Assembly (NCBI RefSeq): GCF_013112485.1
Contig: NZ_JABFHG010000005.1
Span: 62,001-126,000 of the forward strand
Source of the DNA: Roseicella sp. DB1501
GTDB lineage: Bacteria > Pseudomonadota > Alphaproteobacteria > Acetobacterales > Acetobacteraceae
Direction: 5' to 3'
DNA: 64,000 bases
Shown here: positions 1 through 8,163 of the stretch, in pieces
Layout of the letters: each line of letters opens with the position of its first letter
How positions within the stretch are numbered: position 1 is the first letter of the stretch
Translations under genes and position numbers: made by a program
Notes under the pieces: model-generated
What the model was told of the DNA's origin: nothing
Databases searched by the model: none
The model's input: the letters and a program-made list of their open reading frames with translations, nothing else

Positions 1-262
1 GGTCGGCGGTATCGAGCACGTCCTTCACGCCGAGCGCCAGGCCGTGCAGCGGCCCCACGCCCCGCCCGGCGCGGCGGGCGGCATCGAGCGCCCGCGCCTG
101 CCGCAGGGCCAGGGCCGGGTCGAGCCAGGCGAAGGCCCGCAGGACCGGCTCGCGGGCGGCGATGCGGGCGAGCAACGCCTCCGTCAACGCGACGGCGGAG
201 AGGCTGCCGTCGGTGAGGCGGGGGAGAAGCCGGGTGGCAGGGAGATCGGCAAGGTCGGTCAT
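1..262 (-). CDS. Amidase signature family protein, N-terminal part (runs off the window)
   Basis: This is the first 87 codons of an amidase-signature enzyme; these cytoplasmic hydrolases cleave amide bonds with a Ser-cisSer-Lys triad. The visible end carries GPLHGLALGVKDVLDTAD at about residues 70-87, the hallmark stretch around the triad lysine (K80). The glycine/serine-rich core with the two catalytic serines lies outside the window. The ATG at 262 gives the usual family N-terminus (a helix ending ...LTEALLARI), although no good Shine-Dalgarno is seen. It is divergent from the small exported protein at 409. Substrate cannot be inferred; GatA is possible but less likely without gatC or gatB visible. 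Confidence 0.85.
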   Translation of the reverse strand, partial: MTDLADLPATRLLPRLTDGSLSAVALTEALLARIAAREPVLRAFAWLDPALALRQARALDAARRAGRGVGPLHGLALGVKDVLDTAD

Positions 263-408
263 GGCATGGTCCAGGCAAGCGGCGTGCCGAAGTTGAGCGC
301 GGTTGCCGGGATCCGGAAACCCGCCCTGGCCCCTGGCCCTGGTCCGATAAGAAACCGGTCGGAATTTCGTGTCATGCGTGGCGGCGCGCAGCCTTCGCGG
401 GGAGTCCG

Positions 409-648
409 ATGCAGCGAGCGATCATCCTGCTGACCGCCGGCCTTGGGCTCGGCATCGCCAGCCTGGCCGGCGGCGCGGCCGAGCCGCCGAAGCCCGGGGC
501 GATCGCGTCGCTGGCGCCGCCCAGCCCGAACGCGCCGCCACCGCCGGGCCCCGGCCGCTGCACCTGGGAGCGGCCCTGCCGCAGCGCCCTCAACGAACCC
601 TTCGTCTACACGCCCTCCGGCGACCGGCGCTATCTCGGCGGGCGCTGA
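409..648 (+). CDS. Small exported proline-rich hypothetical protein
   Basis: A 79-residue protein not recognised as a named family. It has a signal-peptide-like start (MQRAIILLTAGLGLGIASLA) followed by a proline-rich stretch (about residues 25-50) and a short tail with two cysteines, C51 and C57 (RCTWERPC), that could form a disulfide. A Shine-Dalgarno (GGGGAG, 6-7 nt upstream of ATG 409) supports the start. It probably acts in the periplasm. The next 127 nt contain no gene I can support. Confidence 0.6.
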   Translation: MQRAIILLTAGLGLGIASLAGGAAEPPKPGAIASLAPPSPNAPPPPGPGRCTWERPCRSALNEPFVYTPSGDRRYLGGR

Positions 649-775
649 CAGGACAGGCTGCCCGGGCGGATCTGCCTGATCGGGCGGCGAAGTCCTGGAA
701 CAGCGGGCGCCGCCGGGCCGGGCGGGATGGGAGGGGATCGCCCTTTCCCCCGGCGATTCCGGTCCCCACTCTCTG

Positions 776-1285
776 ATGATGCCTGGTCCCATCCGCATCC
801 TCCGCACGCCCGCTGGGGCCCTTGCCTATGCCATCCCTGTGCCGCCCGAGCGCCTGCCCGTGGTGGCGCCAGCCGCCCTGCTCTCCGCCTGGTCGCTCGC
901 CCGCCAGGCCGCGACGCGGCATCTCTGGGGCGCGCCGCGGCTGCTGCGCTTCGCCCGGCCCGGCGGCGAGTCGACCGAGATCGCCATCACCGATGCCGAT
1001 GCCGGCTGCTGGGCGGAGGCGATCGACGCGGCTGTCGGGCTCGACACGCTGCCCGGCCTGGCGCTGTGCCTGCGCCTGCTCGCCCTTGTTGAGGTGCTCG
1101 GCCGGGTGCCGGCCCTCGCGCCGCTCTTCGACGTGACGCCGGAAGGCATCGACCTGCATCCGGCGCTGCTCGACGCCGCCGCCTCCATGCCGCTCGATCC
1201 GGGGGCGAGGTTCGACGAGGCGGGACTTCGGCGGCTATTGTCGGACCGTCTGCCGCCAGGCGCCGAGCAGCGCCGCATTGCATGA
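776..1285 (+). CDS. Hypothetical protein, alanine/leucine-rich
   Basis: A 169-residue open frame with no motif I recognise. It has no signal peptide; the sequence is mostly helix-forming (Ala, Leu, Arg) and ends in a charged tail. Coding is supported mainly by GC-rich third positions and by its stop overlapping the start of the lipoprotein gene by 8 nt, which suggests translational coupling. Two adjacent ATGs occur at 776 and 779 and no clear Shine-Dalgarno is visible, so the start is uncertain. Confidence 0.5.
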   Translation: MMPGPIRILRTPAGALAYAIPVPPERLPVVAPAALLSAWSLARQAATRHLWGAPRLLRFARPGGESTEIAITDADAGCWAEAIDAAVGLDTLPGLALCLRLLALVEVLGRVPALAPLFDVTPEGIDLHPALLDAAASMPLDPGARFDEAGLRRLLSDRLPPGAEQRRIA

Positions 1286-1751
1286 GATGATTCGCATGAT
1301 CCGCCCCCTGCCCTGCCCGTCCCGCCGCGCGTCGCCCTTCCTCCGCGGCGTGCTGCCGGGCCTCGCGCTGGCCGGCCTCGCCGCCTGCGCCGGGGGCGGC
1401 CGCGACCCGGCCATCGCCCCCATCAGCTTCGCTCCGCCGCCGCCGCGCGAGGGCCCGCCGCCGGTGATCCCGAGCAATCCGGGCGGGGTCTATGTCGCGC
1501 CGCCGCCGGGCCGGGCGGTGCAGGACCAGGCGGCGGTGGCCGCCGCCTGCCGCCGCGACGCCGACCGCATCATCGTCACCCGCGACCGCGGCCAGCTCAT
1601 GCGCGAGGACGAGCGCGATTCCCGCGTCGGCTCGCAGGCCAGCATCTATTCGCAGCGCACCGAGACCGACCGGCTGGGGCGCCTCTTCGAGCGCGACCGC
1701 CTCGCCGACCAATGCGTCCAGGAGAACACCCGCACCCCGCCGCAGCGCTGA
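1278..1751 (+). CDS. Hypothetical lipoprotein
   Basis: A 157-residue protein with a long basic N-terminus, a hydrophobic stretch and a lipobox (LAGLAAC, Cys at about residue 34), so it is probably lipid-anchored in the cell envelope. After a proline-rich linker (about residues 50-75) the C-terminal half is strongly charged (Arg, Asp, Glu) and predicted helical. In-frame ATGs at 1278, 1287 and 1296 are all possible starts; the later ones give a more typical signal length. It overlaps the upstream hypothetical gene by 8 nt and is followed by a perfect palindrome at 1775-1800. Function unknown. Confidence 0.65.
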   Translation: MHEMIRMIRPLPCPSRRASPFLRGVLPGLALAGLAACAGGGRDPAIAPISFAPPPPREGPPPVIPSNPGGVYVAPPPGRAVQDQAAVAAACRRDADRIIVTRDRGQLMREDERDSRVGSQASIYSQRTETDRLGRLFERDRLADQCVQENTRTPPQR

Positions 1752-1774
1752 GGATGCGGCGCCTCCAGGCTCGC

Positions 1775-1800
1775 GCCCCGCGCCGTCGACGGCGCGGGGC
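1775..1800 (+). terminator. Perfect 26-nt palindrome, terminator-like hairpin
   Basis: GCCCCGCGCCGTC pairs with GACGGCGCGGGGC, 13 bp with no unpaired spacer (in RNA the centre would open as a small loop). It lies 24 nt after the lipoprotein stop and ends 8 nt before the MFS start. It has no U-tract. It could end the lipoprotein transcript, or fold over the translation start region of the MFS gene. Confidence 0.5.
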
Positions 1801-1808
1801 CTAGCGGC

Positions 1809-3065
1809 ATGGCCGGCTTCGGCGCCCTCGGGCGCGCCCTGTCCCATCGCGACGCGCGCCTTTTCTTCGCCGCCTCGCTGGTCTCCTGGACCGGGCTCTG
1901 GGTGCACCGGATCGCCGTCTCCTGGCTCGCCTGGGAGATGACGCGCAGCGCCTTCTGGGTCGGCATGGTCGCCTTCTCCGACCTCGCGCCGGCCGTCATC
2001 TTCAGCCCGATCGCCGGGGCGATCGCCGACCGCATGGACCGGGTGCGGCTGACCATGCTCTCCCAGGCGGTCATCGCCTGCGAGGCGGCGCTGGTCGCCA
2101 CCATGGTGGCGACGGGCGAGATCAGCATCGGCATCCTGCTGGCGCTCGAGGCGCTGAGCGGCACCGCGGCCAGCTTCTCGCAGCCGGCGCGGCAGAGCCT
2201 GATGCCCGGCCTGGTGCCGCGTGCCGACCTGCCGGCGGCGGTCGCCTGCAACTCGCTCTGCTTCAACGTCGCCCGCTTCATCGGCCCCGCCATCGCCGGG
2301 CCCTTGATCGCGACGGGCAGCGTGGTGCCGGCGGTGCTGTTCAACTGCGGCGCCTATGTCATCGCCTGCGCCACCATGCCGCTGCTGCGGGTGGAGCCGG
2401 GACAGCGCCGCGGACATGCACCGGAGGGCAGCGTCTGGGCCGAGACGGCGGCCGGCTTCCGCTATGCCGGGCGGCATCCGGGCATCGGGCCGCTGCTGGT
2501 CTTCGCCGCGATCTGCGCCGTGTTGATGCGCGGCGTGCAGGAGATCCTGCCGCCCTATGTCGAGCGGCTGTTCCATCGCGGGCCGGACGGGCTGGCGATG
2601 CTGACGGCGAGCATCGGCATCGGCGCGCTGATTTCCGGCCTCTGGGTCGCCAACCGGGGCCGCATGCAGGGCACGACGCGCATCGCCATCGGCGCCGTCG
2701 GCGTGCAGGCGCTCTGCACCGTCGGCTTCGTCGCCACCGGCTTCTTCCCCTTCGCCCTGCTCTGCGCGGCGGCCATGGGCGCGGCGGGCTCGGCGCATGG
2801 CATCACCACCCAGACCCTGGTGCAGAACGCCGCCGATGCCGCGATGCGCGGCCGCGTGCTCAGCCTCTGGGGGCTGATCACCCGCGCCTGCCCGGCGCTC
2901 GGCGCGCTGCTGCTCGGCATCCTCGGCGAGCTGTTCGGGCTGCGGCTGCCGACCATCCTGGCGATGCTGCTCGCCCTCGGCGTGCTCGCCTGGGGCTGGC
3001 GGCGCCTGCCCGGCATGGTCGCGGCGCTCGAGGACCGGCAGGAGGCAAGGGTCGCGGCGCGATGA
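1809..3065 (+). CDS. MFS transporter, EntS-like (MFS_3 type)
   Basis: A 418-residue inner-membrane major facilitator with about 12 hydrophobic segments in two halves. The N-terminal pattern (HRDARLFFAASLVSWTGLW) and the loop DRMDRVRL after the second or third helix fit the enterobactin-exporter-like MFS_3 group, proton-driven exporters of small molecules. Substrate unknown; there is no siderophore synthesis gene nearby. A strong hairpin sits just upstream, so initiation may depend on unfolding or on read-through from the lipoprotein gene. It is convergent with the GMC oxidoreductase, with only 13 nt between the stops. Confidence 0.85.
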   Translation: MAGFGALGRALSHRDARLFFAASLVSWTGLWVHRIAVSWLAWEMTRSAFWVGMVAFSDLAPAVIFSPIAGAIADRMDRVRLTMLSQAVIACEAALVATMVATGEISIGILLALEALSGTAASFSQPARQSLMPGLVPRADLPAAVACNSLCFNVARFIGPAIAGPLIATGSVVPAVLFNCGAYVIACATMPLLRVEPGQRRGHAPEGSVWAETAAGFRYAGRHPGIGPLLVFAAICAVLMRGVQEILPPYVERLFHRGPDGLAMLTASIGIGALISGLWVANRGRMQGTTRIAIGAVGVQALCTVGFVATGFFPFALLCAAAMGAAGSAHGITTQTLVQNAADAAMRGRVLSLWGLITRACPALGALLLGILGELFGLRLPTILAMLLALGVLAWGWRRLPGMVAALEDRQEARVAAR

Positions 3066-3078
3066 CGCGAGGCCAGGC

Positions 3079-4650
3079 TCAATGCCCGGCCAGACGCGCC
3101 GCGATATGGTCGCCGACCCGCAGCGCGTTGGCGATGATGGTGAGCGTCGGGTTCACCGCGCCGATCGAGGGGAAGAAGCTCGCATCGGTGACATAGAGGT
3201 TGTCGAGCTCATGCGCCCGGCAATCGAGGTCGAGCACCGCGCTGGCGGGGTCGGGTCCGAAGCGGAGCGTGCCCGCCTGGTGCGCGGTGCCGCCGATCGG
3301 GATGTCGCGGCCGAGATAGAGCCGGCGGTCGAGCAGATGCGGGTGGATGTCGAGCCCGTCGCAGAGCAGGCGCAGCTTCTCCCGCAGCCGGCGATGCGCC
3401 TCCATATTGGTCTCGGTCAGGTCGAGATGCACCTGGCCGTCGCGATAGTGGATGCGGTTCTGCGGCAGCGGCAGATCCTCGGAGGTGATCCAGAAATCCA
3501 CCGAGTGCTGGGCGACCCAGTCGAAGGGCTGGGCGGGCAGCCATTGCAGGAAGCCCGGCAGCCCCTCGGCCTCGATCTGCACCCCGTCCGATTTGCCGAG
3601 CATCTGGATATGGCCGAGCGGGTAGTCCCAGTCCGGCGTCCCCAGGTAAAAGTCGTTCAGCCCGATCGTCTTCTGGAAGCGTGTCGGGTTCGGCCGGCGG
3701 GAGACGGCCATCACCGCCGCATTGTTGTGCCGCATGTAGTTGCGGCCGACGAGGCCGGAACCGTTGGCCAGGCCGTTTGGATGCGCGTCGCTCGCCGAGC
3801 GGAGCATCAGCAGCGCCGAGGAGAGCGCGCCGCAGGCGACGACGACGCAATCCGCGGCGAAGCGCAGCCTCTCCTCGCCGCGGACCGCCTCCACTTCGGT
3901 CACGGTGCGGCCCGCCGGATCGGTGTGCAGCCGCTCGACCAGGGTGCCGGTCATCAGGGTGAGATTGGGATGCGCCCGCAGCGCCGGATCGACGCAGATC
4001 ACCTGCGCATCCGCCTTGCCGTTCACCAGGCAGGGAAAGCCGTCGAAGGTGGAGCAGCGGATGCAGGGCGAATGCGGTACCGGCTCGCCGTCCCGCTCGT
4101 CGAGCAGGATGCCGACCGGCAGGTGGAAGGGATGATGGCCCACGCGCTTCAGATCGTCGAAGAGCTCCTGCATGCGCGGCTCGTGCGAGACGGGAGGATA
4201 GGCATAGGGCTTTACGGCGGGCGGCTCGGTCGGATCCTCCCCGCGCAGCCCGTGCACGTGGTAGAGCTCCTCCGCCGCCTGGTAATAGGGCTCGAAGACG
4301 TCGTAGCCGACCGGCCAGGCGGGCGAGATGCCGTCCGGATGACGGATCTCGCCGAAATCCTCCAGCCGCAGCCGGAACAGCACCGAGCCGTAGACCTTGC
4401 TGTTGCCGCCGACGAAATAGTGCAGGCCGGGATGGAAGGTCTCGCCGGCGGCGTTGGTCCAGGTCTCCGCCGCCTGGTAGCGGCCGTCGAGGAAGACGGC
4501 GCGGCTGTCCCAATTCTCCTTCTCGCGCCGGAGATACTCGCCGCGCTCGAGCAGCAGGATCCGCTTGCCCGTCTGTGCCAGGCGCCAAGCCATGGTCCCG
4601 CCGCCGGGGCCGGAGCCGATGATGATCACGTCGTAGCGTTCTGCAGCCAT
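3079..4650 (-). CDS. GMC-family FAD-dependent oxidoreductase
   Basis: A 523-residue flavoenzyme of the glucose-methanol-choline oxidoreductase family, which oxidises alcohol or sugar hydroxyls. The N-terminus has the dinucleotide-binding motif IIGSGPGGG (residues 10-18) and an acidic strand end (LLLERGEY). The C-terminus has the GMC_oxred_C block (NLYVTDASFFPSIGAVNPT) and a histidine in GGTAHQAG that fits the active-site region. A cysteine-rich patch (SPCIRCSTFDGFPC) occurs mid-protein. ATG 4650 was chosen because it directly precedes the Rossmann strand; the frame extends further upstream without domain content. It is divergent from a DoxX-cupin-lactonase operon, suggesting substrate oxidation to a lactone followed by hydrolysis. 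No signal peptide is seen. Confidence 0.88.
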   Translation of the reverse strand: MAAERYDVIIIGSGPGGGTMAWRLAQTGKRILLLERGEYLRREKENWDSRAVFLDGRYQAAETWTNAAGETFHPGLHYFVGGNSKVYGSVLFRLRLEDFGEIRHPDGISPAWPVGYDVFEPYYQAAEELYHVHGLRGEDPTEPPAVKPYAYPPVSHEPRMQELFDDLKRVGHHPFHLPVGILLDERDGEPVPHSPCIRCSTFDGFPCLVNGKADAQVICVDPALRAHPNLTLMTGTLVERLHTDPAGRTVTEVEAVRGEERLRFAADCVVVACGALSSALLMLRSASDAHPNGLANGSGLVGRNYMRHNNAAVMAVSRRPNPTRFQKTIGLNDFYLGTPDWDYPLGHIQMLGKSDGVQIEAEGLPGFLQWLPAQPFDWVAQHSVDFWITSEDLPLPQNRIHYRDGQVHLDLTETNMEAHRRLREKLRLLCDGLDIHPHLLDRRLYLGRDIPIGGTAHQAGTLRFGPDPASAVLDLDCRAHELDNLYVTDASFFPSIGAVNPTLTIIANALRVGDHIAARLAGH

Positions 4651-4803
4651 GGAAAGCCCCGTTCCTCGGCCCGGTGCGACGGCCAACGCGAGGCGGTCGC
4701 CGGGCGTTCCGCGGCGGGGGGCGGAACCACCGCCATACGCTGGCGATAGGGCAGCGACGGTACGGGCCGGCCCGCCCGATGGCGGCGCCTGGCGGAGGGC
4801 GAC

Positions 4804-5277
4804 ATGGCATCTGACGTCGTGGTGACGCTTGCGGTCCGGCTGTTGCTGGTCATCCTGTTCCTGCCCTTCAGCGCACTCGACAAAATCCTGAATTTCCAGG
4901 GCGCCGTCGGCCAGGCCCGCGAGATCGCGCCAAGCCCTGCGCTCGCGCGGCTGCTGATCCTGTCCGGGCTCGGCGTCGAGATCCTGATGCCGCTTGGCAT
5001 CCTCACCGGCACCGCCGACCGCCTCGCCGCGCTCGTCCTCGCCGGCTACTGCATGGTGACGGCGCTGCTCTGGAAGCGGTTCTGGCAGCCCGGGGATTTC
5101 TGGCAGGCGGGCGAGAGCCGGGGGCGCACCCTGTTCTGGGATTTCCTGAAGAATTTCTCCCTCGCAGGCGGCTTCCTGCTGCTGGCCTTCGGCAGCGGCG
5201 GCAGCGCGCTCGGCGCCTTCCTCGCCGATCCCTTCGCCTCGACGCACCCCTATGCCGCCTGGATGACCGGAGGCTGA
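4804..5277 (+). CDS. DoxX family membrane protein
   Basis: A 157-residue inner-membrane protein with four hydrophobic segments and the DoxX-type start (LLLVILFLPFSALDKILNF). DoxX proteins are small membrane subunits often paired with oxidoreductases and thought to connect them to quinone or redox chemistry. It starts a five-gene plus-strand operon and is divergent from the GMC flavoenzyme, whose electrons it might accept (inference). The next ATG follows one base after its stop and uses a Shine-Dalgarno inside its last codons. Confidence 0.8.
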   Translation: MASDVVVTLAVRLLLVILFLPFSALDKILNFQGAVGQAREIAPSPALARLLILSGLGVEILMPLGILTGTADRLAALVLAGYCMVTALLWKRFWQPGDFWQAGESRGRTLFWDFLKNFSLAGGFLLLAFGSGGSALGAFLADPFASTHPYAAWMTGG

Positions 5278-5278
5278 G

Positions 5279-5725
5279 ATGAGCGACGCATCGCCACGCA
5301 TTCCCTATTGGCATCTCTGGACCGACGCGGAGGGCGTCAGCCGCCAGCGGCGCTGCACCATGACGGAGTTCGCGCTGCATTCGATGAACCCGCCCGCGGC
5401 TCCGCAATGGCAGGGCAGGAAGACGCATGGCGGCATGACGGTGATGGTGACGGTGCAGCCGGTGGGCTGGGTCGGCGACTGGCACGAGAACCCGCAGCCG
5501 CAATGGATCATTCCCCTCTCCGGCCGCTGGTTCGTCGAATCCATGGACGGGCAGCGCGTCGAGATGGGGCCGGGCGAGATCTCCTTCGGCGAGGATCAGG
5601 GCACGCGCGAGCGGGGCGGCCGCAAGGGCCATCTCTCCGGCACGGTCGGCGAGGAACCGGCGGTGCTGATGGTGGTGCAGATGGACGACCCGCCGCAGCC
5701 CGACGCGCCCTGCCGGTTCCGGTAG
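5279..5725 (+). CDS. Cupin-domain protein
   Basis: A 148-residue single-domain beta-barrel protein. The region WIIPLSGRWFVESMDG followed by GPGEISFGEDQGTRE has the spacing of cupin motifs, although the canonical histidine set is incomplete (H and E in DWHENPQ; the others are not obvious), so metal binding is uncertain. Tight spacing in the operon (1 nt after DoxX, 5 nt before the SMP-30 gene) suggests a role in the same pathway, for example a sugar-binding or isomerase-like cupin. A GGAGG lies 5 nt upstream of the ATG. Confidence 0.75.
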   Translation: MSDASPRIPYWHLWTDAEGVSRQRRCTMTEFALHSMNPPAAPQWQGRKTHGGMTVMVTVQPVGWVGDWHENPQPQWIIPLSGRWFVESMDGQRVEMGPGEISFGEDQGTRERGGRKGHLSGTVGEEPAVLMVVQMDDPPQPDAPCRFR

Positions 5726-5730
5726 CGGCC

Positions 5731-6636
5731 ATGGAGGGCTTCGAGGTCCATGACCGGCGCTTCGCGCATTACGTGCTCGGCAATGCGCCGCTCGAGCTAC
5801 TGGCCTCCGGCTTCCGCTGGGTCGAGGGGCCGGTCTGGATGGGCGATGCGGATTGCCTGCTCTTTCAGGACCTGCCGCGCAACCGCACCATGCGCTGGAC
5901 CGAGGAGGCGGGTGTCAGCATCTACCGCGCCCCCTCGGATTACGCGAACGGACAGACGCGCGACCGGCAGGGACGGCTGATCGCCTGCTCGCATCGCGGC
6001 CGCTGCCTCTACCGCACGGAGCTCGACGGCAGGGTGACGCGGCTGGTCGCGCAGCATGCCGGCAAGCGACTCAACGCGCCGAACGACGTGGTGGTGCGGT
6101 CGGACGGGACGATCTGGTTCACCGATCCGCTCTACGGCATCCAGAACGACTACGAGGGCGGGCGGCAGGAATCGGAGCAGCCGCCGGCGCTCTATCGCTT
6201 CGCGCCGGAGAGCGGCGAGATCCGCGTCATGGCCGGGGATTTCGACGGGCCGAACGGGTTGGCCTTCTCCCCCGACGAGCGCCGTCTCTACGTCGCCGAG
6301 ACCGGCGACCAGACTGGCGACGCGCCGCGGCAGTTCATCCGCGTCTTCGATGTCTCGCCCGATGGCGAGCGGCTGTCCGGCGGCGGCTTCTTCCACGCCG
6401 TCTCGCCGGGCTACTGCGACGGCATGCGGGTAGACGAGGACGGCAACATCTGGTCCAGCGCCGCGGATGGCGTGCATTGCATCAGCCCCGAAGGCCAGCT
6501 GCTCGGCAAGGTGCTGGTGCCGCATCGGGTGTCCAACCTCGCCTTCGGCGGGGTGATGAAGAACCGGCTGTTCATCGCTGCCTCGCACAGCCTCTACGCC
6601 ATCTTCCTCAACCGCCGCGGCGCGCACTGGCCGTGA
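5731..6636 (+). CDS. SMP-30/gluconolactonase family lactonase
   Basis: A 301-residue six-bladed beta-propeller of the SMP-30/gluconolactonase/LRE family, metal-dependent enzymes that hydrolyse aldonolactones. The expected ligand positions are visible: Glu in RWVEGPVW near the N-terminus, Asn in LNAPNDVVV, Asn/Asp in DGPNGLAFSPDE, and a DG-M-VDEDGNIW block near the C-terminus. No signal peptide, so it is cytoplasmic. ATG 5731 is 5 nt after the cupin stop; its TGA overlaps the GTG of the next gene. With the divergent GMC oxidoreductase it suggests an oxidise-then-hydrolyse sugar or lactone pathway. Confidence 0.88.
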   Translation: MEGFEVHDRRFAHYVLGNAPLELLASGFRWVEGPVWMGDADCLLFQDLPRNRTMRWTEEAGVSIYRAPSDYANGQTRDRQGRLIACSHRGRCLYRTELDGRVTRLVAQHAGKRLNAPNDVVVRSDGTIWFTDPLYGIQNDYEGGRQESEQPPALYRFAPESGEIRVMAGDFDGPNGLAFSPDERRLYVAETGDQTGDAPRQFIRVFDVSPDGERLSGGGFFHAVSPGYCDGMRVDEDGNIWSSAADGVHCISPEGQLLGKVLVPHRVSNLAFGGVMKNRLFIAASHSLYAIFLNRRGAHWP

Positions 6637-7520
6637 CGGCGGGCTGGCGCATCGCGGCGGTCAGCCTCAGCACCGCCGATACCGGGCGGCTCGCCGCCTT
6701 CTACGAGGCGGCTTTCGGCTTCCGGGCGGTGGGGCCGGCGCTGGCCGGCGCGGCGGTCGCGTGCCTCATCGGCCAGGACGGCGCCGGCGGCGAGGTGCTG
6801 CGGCTGCAACTCGGCGCGCAGGCGATCGAGCTCTGGGCCGCCGATCCGCCCGGCCGCCCCTATCCGGCGGACAGCCGCAGCTGCGACCTCTGGTTCCAGC
6901 ACATGGCGATCGTCACCGCCGATATGCGCGCCGCCTATGCACATCTCCTGTTGCAGCCGGGCTGGACGCCGATCACGACCGATGGGCCGCAGCGCCTGCC
7001 CGAACGGTCGGGCGGCGTCACCGCCTTCAAATTCCGCGATCCCGAAGGACATCCGCTGGAGCTGCTGGAATTCCCGCCCGGGCGCCGCCCCCCGGCCTGG
7101 CAGGCGGCGCCGGGCGGGCCCTGTCTCGGCATCGACCATTCGGCCATCGCCGTCGCGGACAGCGCGGCGAGCATCGCCTTCTATGCCGGGCTCGGCTTCG
7201 CGCCGGCCGGCGGCAGCGACAATGAAGGACCGGAGCAGGCGCGGCTCGACGGGCTTCCCGGCGCCCGGGTGCAGGTGACCGCCCTGCGTCCGGCCGCGGC
7301 GCCGCCGCATCTCGAACTGCTCGGCTATGCCGCGGCCCTGCAGTCGCGACCACGGCCGGCGGGGCTGCGCGAGGCGGATCTGGCGGCGACGCGGTTGCGG
7401 CTCATTCCCGTCGCGTCGCCGGACGGAGCCGACGAAACGCGCCTGCTGCACGACCCGGACGGGCATGGGCTGGTCCTGGACGGCCGCCCCCTGGCTGACG
7501 GGCCGAAGTTTCCGGTCTAG
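6633..7520 (+). CDS. VOC-superfamily protein with two glyoxalase-type domains
   Basis: A 295-residue protein with two vicinal-oxygen-chelate domains: residues about 3-155 (ending FRDPEGHPLELLEF) and about 165-290 (starting GIDHSAIAVAD, ending LLHDPDGHGLVLDG). Each has a recurring D-P-[ED]-G-H metal-site motif. The family includes glyoxalases, ring-cleavage dioxygenases and isomerases; the substrate is not evident. The GTG start at 6633 overlaps the lactonase stop as GTGA, a strong sign of coupled translation. It is probably a cytoplasmic metalloenzyme of the same pathway. Confidence 0.8.
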   Translation: MTAGWRIAAVSLSTADTGRLAAFYEAAFGFRAVGPALAGAAVACLIGQDGAGGEVLRLQLGAQAIELWAADPPGRPYPADSRSCDLWFQHMAIVTADMRAAYAHLLLQPGWTPITTDGPQRLPERSGGVTAFKFRDPEGHPLELLEFPPGRRPPAWQAAPGGPCLGIDHSAIAVADSAASIAFYAGLGFAPAGGSDNEGPEQARLDGLPGARVQVTALRPAAAPPHLELLGYAAALQSRPRPAGLREADLAATRLRLIPVASPDGADETRLLHDPDGHGLVLDGRPLADGPKFPV

Positions 7521-7524
7521 AACC

Positions 7525-7546
7525 GCCTCTCCTGCAACGGAGAGGC
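7525..7546 (+). promoter_or_regulatory. Hairpin sequestering the ridA ribosome-binding site
   Basis: GCCTCTCC (7525-7532) pairs with GGAGAGGC (7539-7546) around a 6-nt loop. The 3' arm is itself the Shine-Dalgarno of the ridA-like gene, 6-7 nt before its ATG at 7553. When folded the ribosome site would be closed. It is the only untranslated spacer in the operon. Confidence 0.5.
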
Positions 7547-7552
7547 CCGTCG

Positions 7553-7903
7553 ATGTCCAAGATCACCCGCCAGGGCAGCAACGCCATCCTGTCGACCTCG
7601 GTCGAGTACCACAACTTCGTCTTCCTCGCCGGCATCACTGCCGATGACCTGTCGAAGGACATTACCGGCCAGACCCAGGAAGTCGTCGCCAAGATCGACC
7701 AGGCGCTGGAGAATAACGGCACTGACAAGACGCGGCTGCTGACGGCGCAGATCTGGGTGAAGAAGATCAGCGACCGCGACGCCATGAACAAGGTCTGGGT
7801 GTCCTGGCTGGGTGAGGCCGGCCGGCCGGCGCGGGCCTGCGTGGAGGCCAACATGGCGGACCCGCGGCACCTGGTGGAGATCATGGTCACCGCCTGCCGC
7901 TGA
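7553..7903 (+). CDS. ridA: RidA/YjgF/UK114 family protein
   Basis: A 116-residue protein of the RidA (reactive intermediate deaminase) family, small trimeric cytoplasmic proteins that hydrolyse enamines/imines released by PLP enzymes. The family arginine is visible in GRPARACVEANMADPRHLVEI (R about 94), in place of the canonical R-[ST]-x-V/C. The N-terminal part (GNAILSTSVEYHNFVFLAG) fits the first beta strands. It closes the DoxX-to-VOC operon and its Shine-Dalgarno lies in a hairpin. It may act as a pathway-specific imine deaminase or simply as a housekeeping member. Confidence 0.85.
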   Translation: MSKITRQGSNAILSTSVEYHNFVFLAGITADDLSKDITGQTQEVVAKIDQALENNGTDKTRLLTAQIWVKKISDRDAMNKVWVSWLGEAGRPARACVEANMADPRHLVEIMVTACR

Positions 7904-8067
7904 CCCTGCCCGCGGCGTTCGCGGGCACGTCGCGTGAGCGCCGCGCACTGGCCCCTGCCCGCCCCGACAAGCATTGCTGCGACGCGGTAGGCGGCGAGGT
8001 GACGGAAGCATCGTATTGCGACGCGGCATGGCCGGGCTGCATGCAATCATTGGCCCGTCCGGCTTCA

Positions 8068-8093
8068 CCTTCCAGGCAGGATTGCCTGGAAGG
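8068..8093. terminator. Perfect 11-bp hairpin
   Basis: CCTTCCAGGCA and TGCCTGGAAGG are exact reverse complements around the loop GGAT. It lies 165 nt after the ridA stop. No U-tract follows on either strand, so it may be a factor-assisted terminator, an RNA-processing element or part of a small RNA. Confidence 0.4.
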
Positions 8094-8163
8094 ACTCTGA
8101 GTCGGCTGGATATTCTTCATCCGATCCAGTCGCCGGAACTGTGGCAATCCTGCTGCCACACTG

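Noticed and set aside
259-807. Overlapping frames on both strands around the small exported protein
   Set aside because: Only the 409 frame has a Shine-Dalgarno and a signal peptide; the others are Arg-rich shadows.
987-2798. A 603-codon minus-strand frame opposite the lipoprotein and MFS genes
   Set aside because: Composition is Arg/Ala/Gly-rich low-complexity, with no domain, while the plus strand has a clear MFS protein and lipoprotein.
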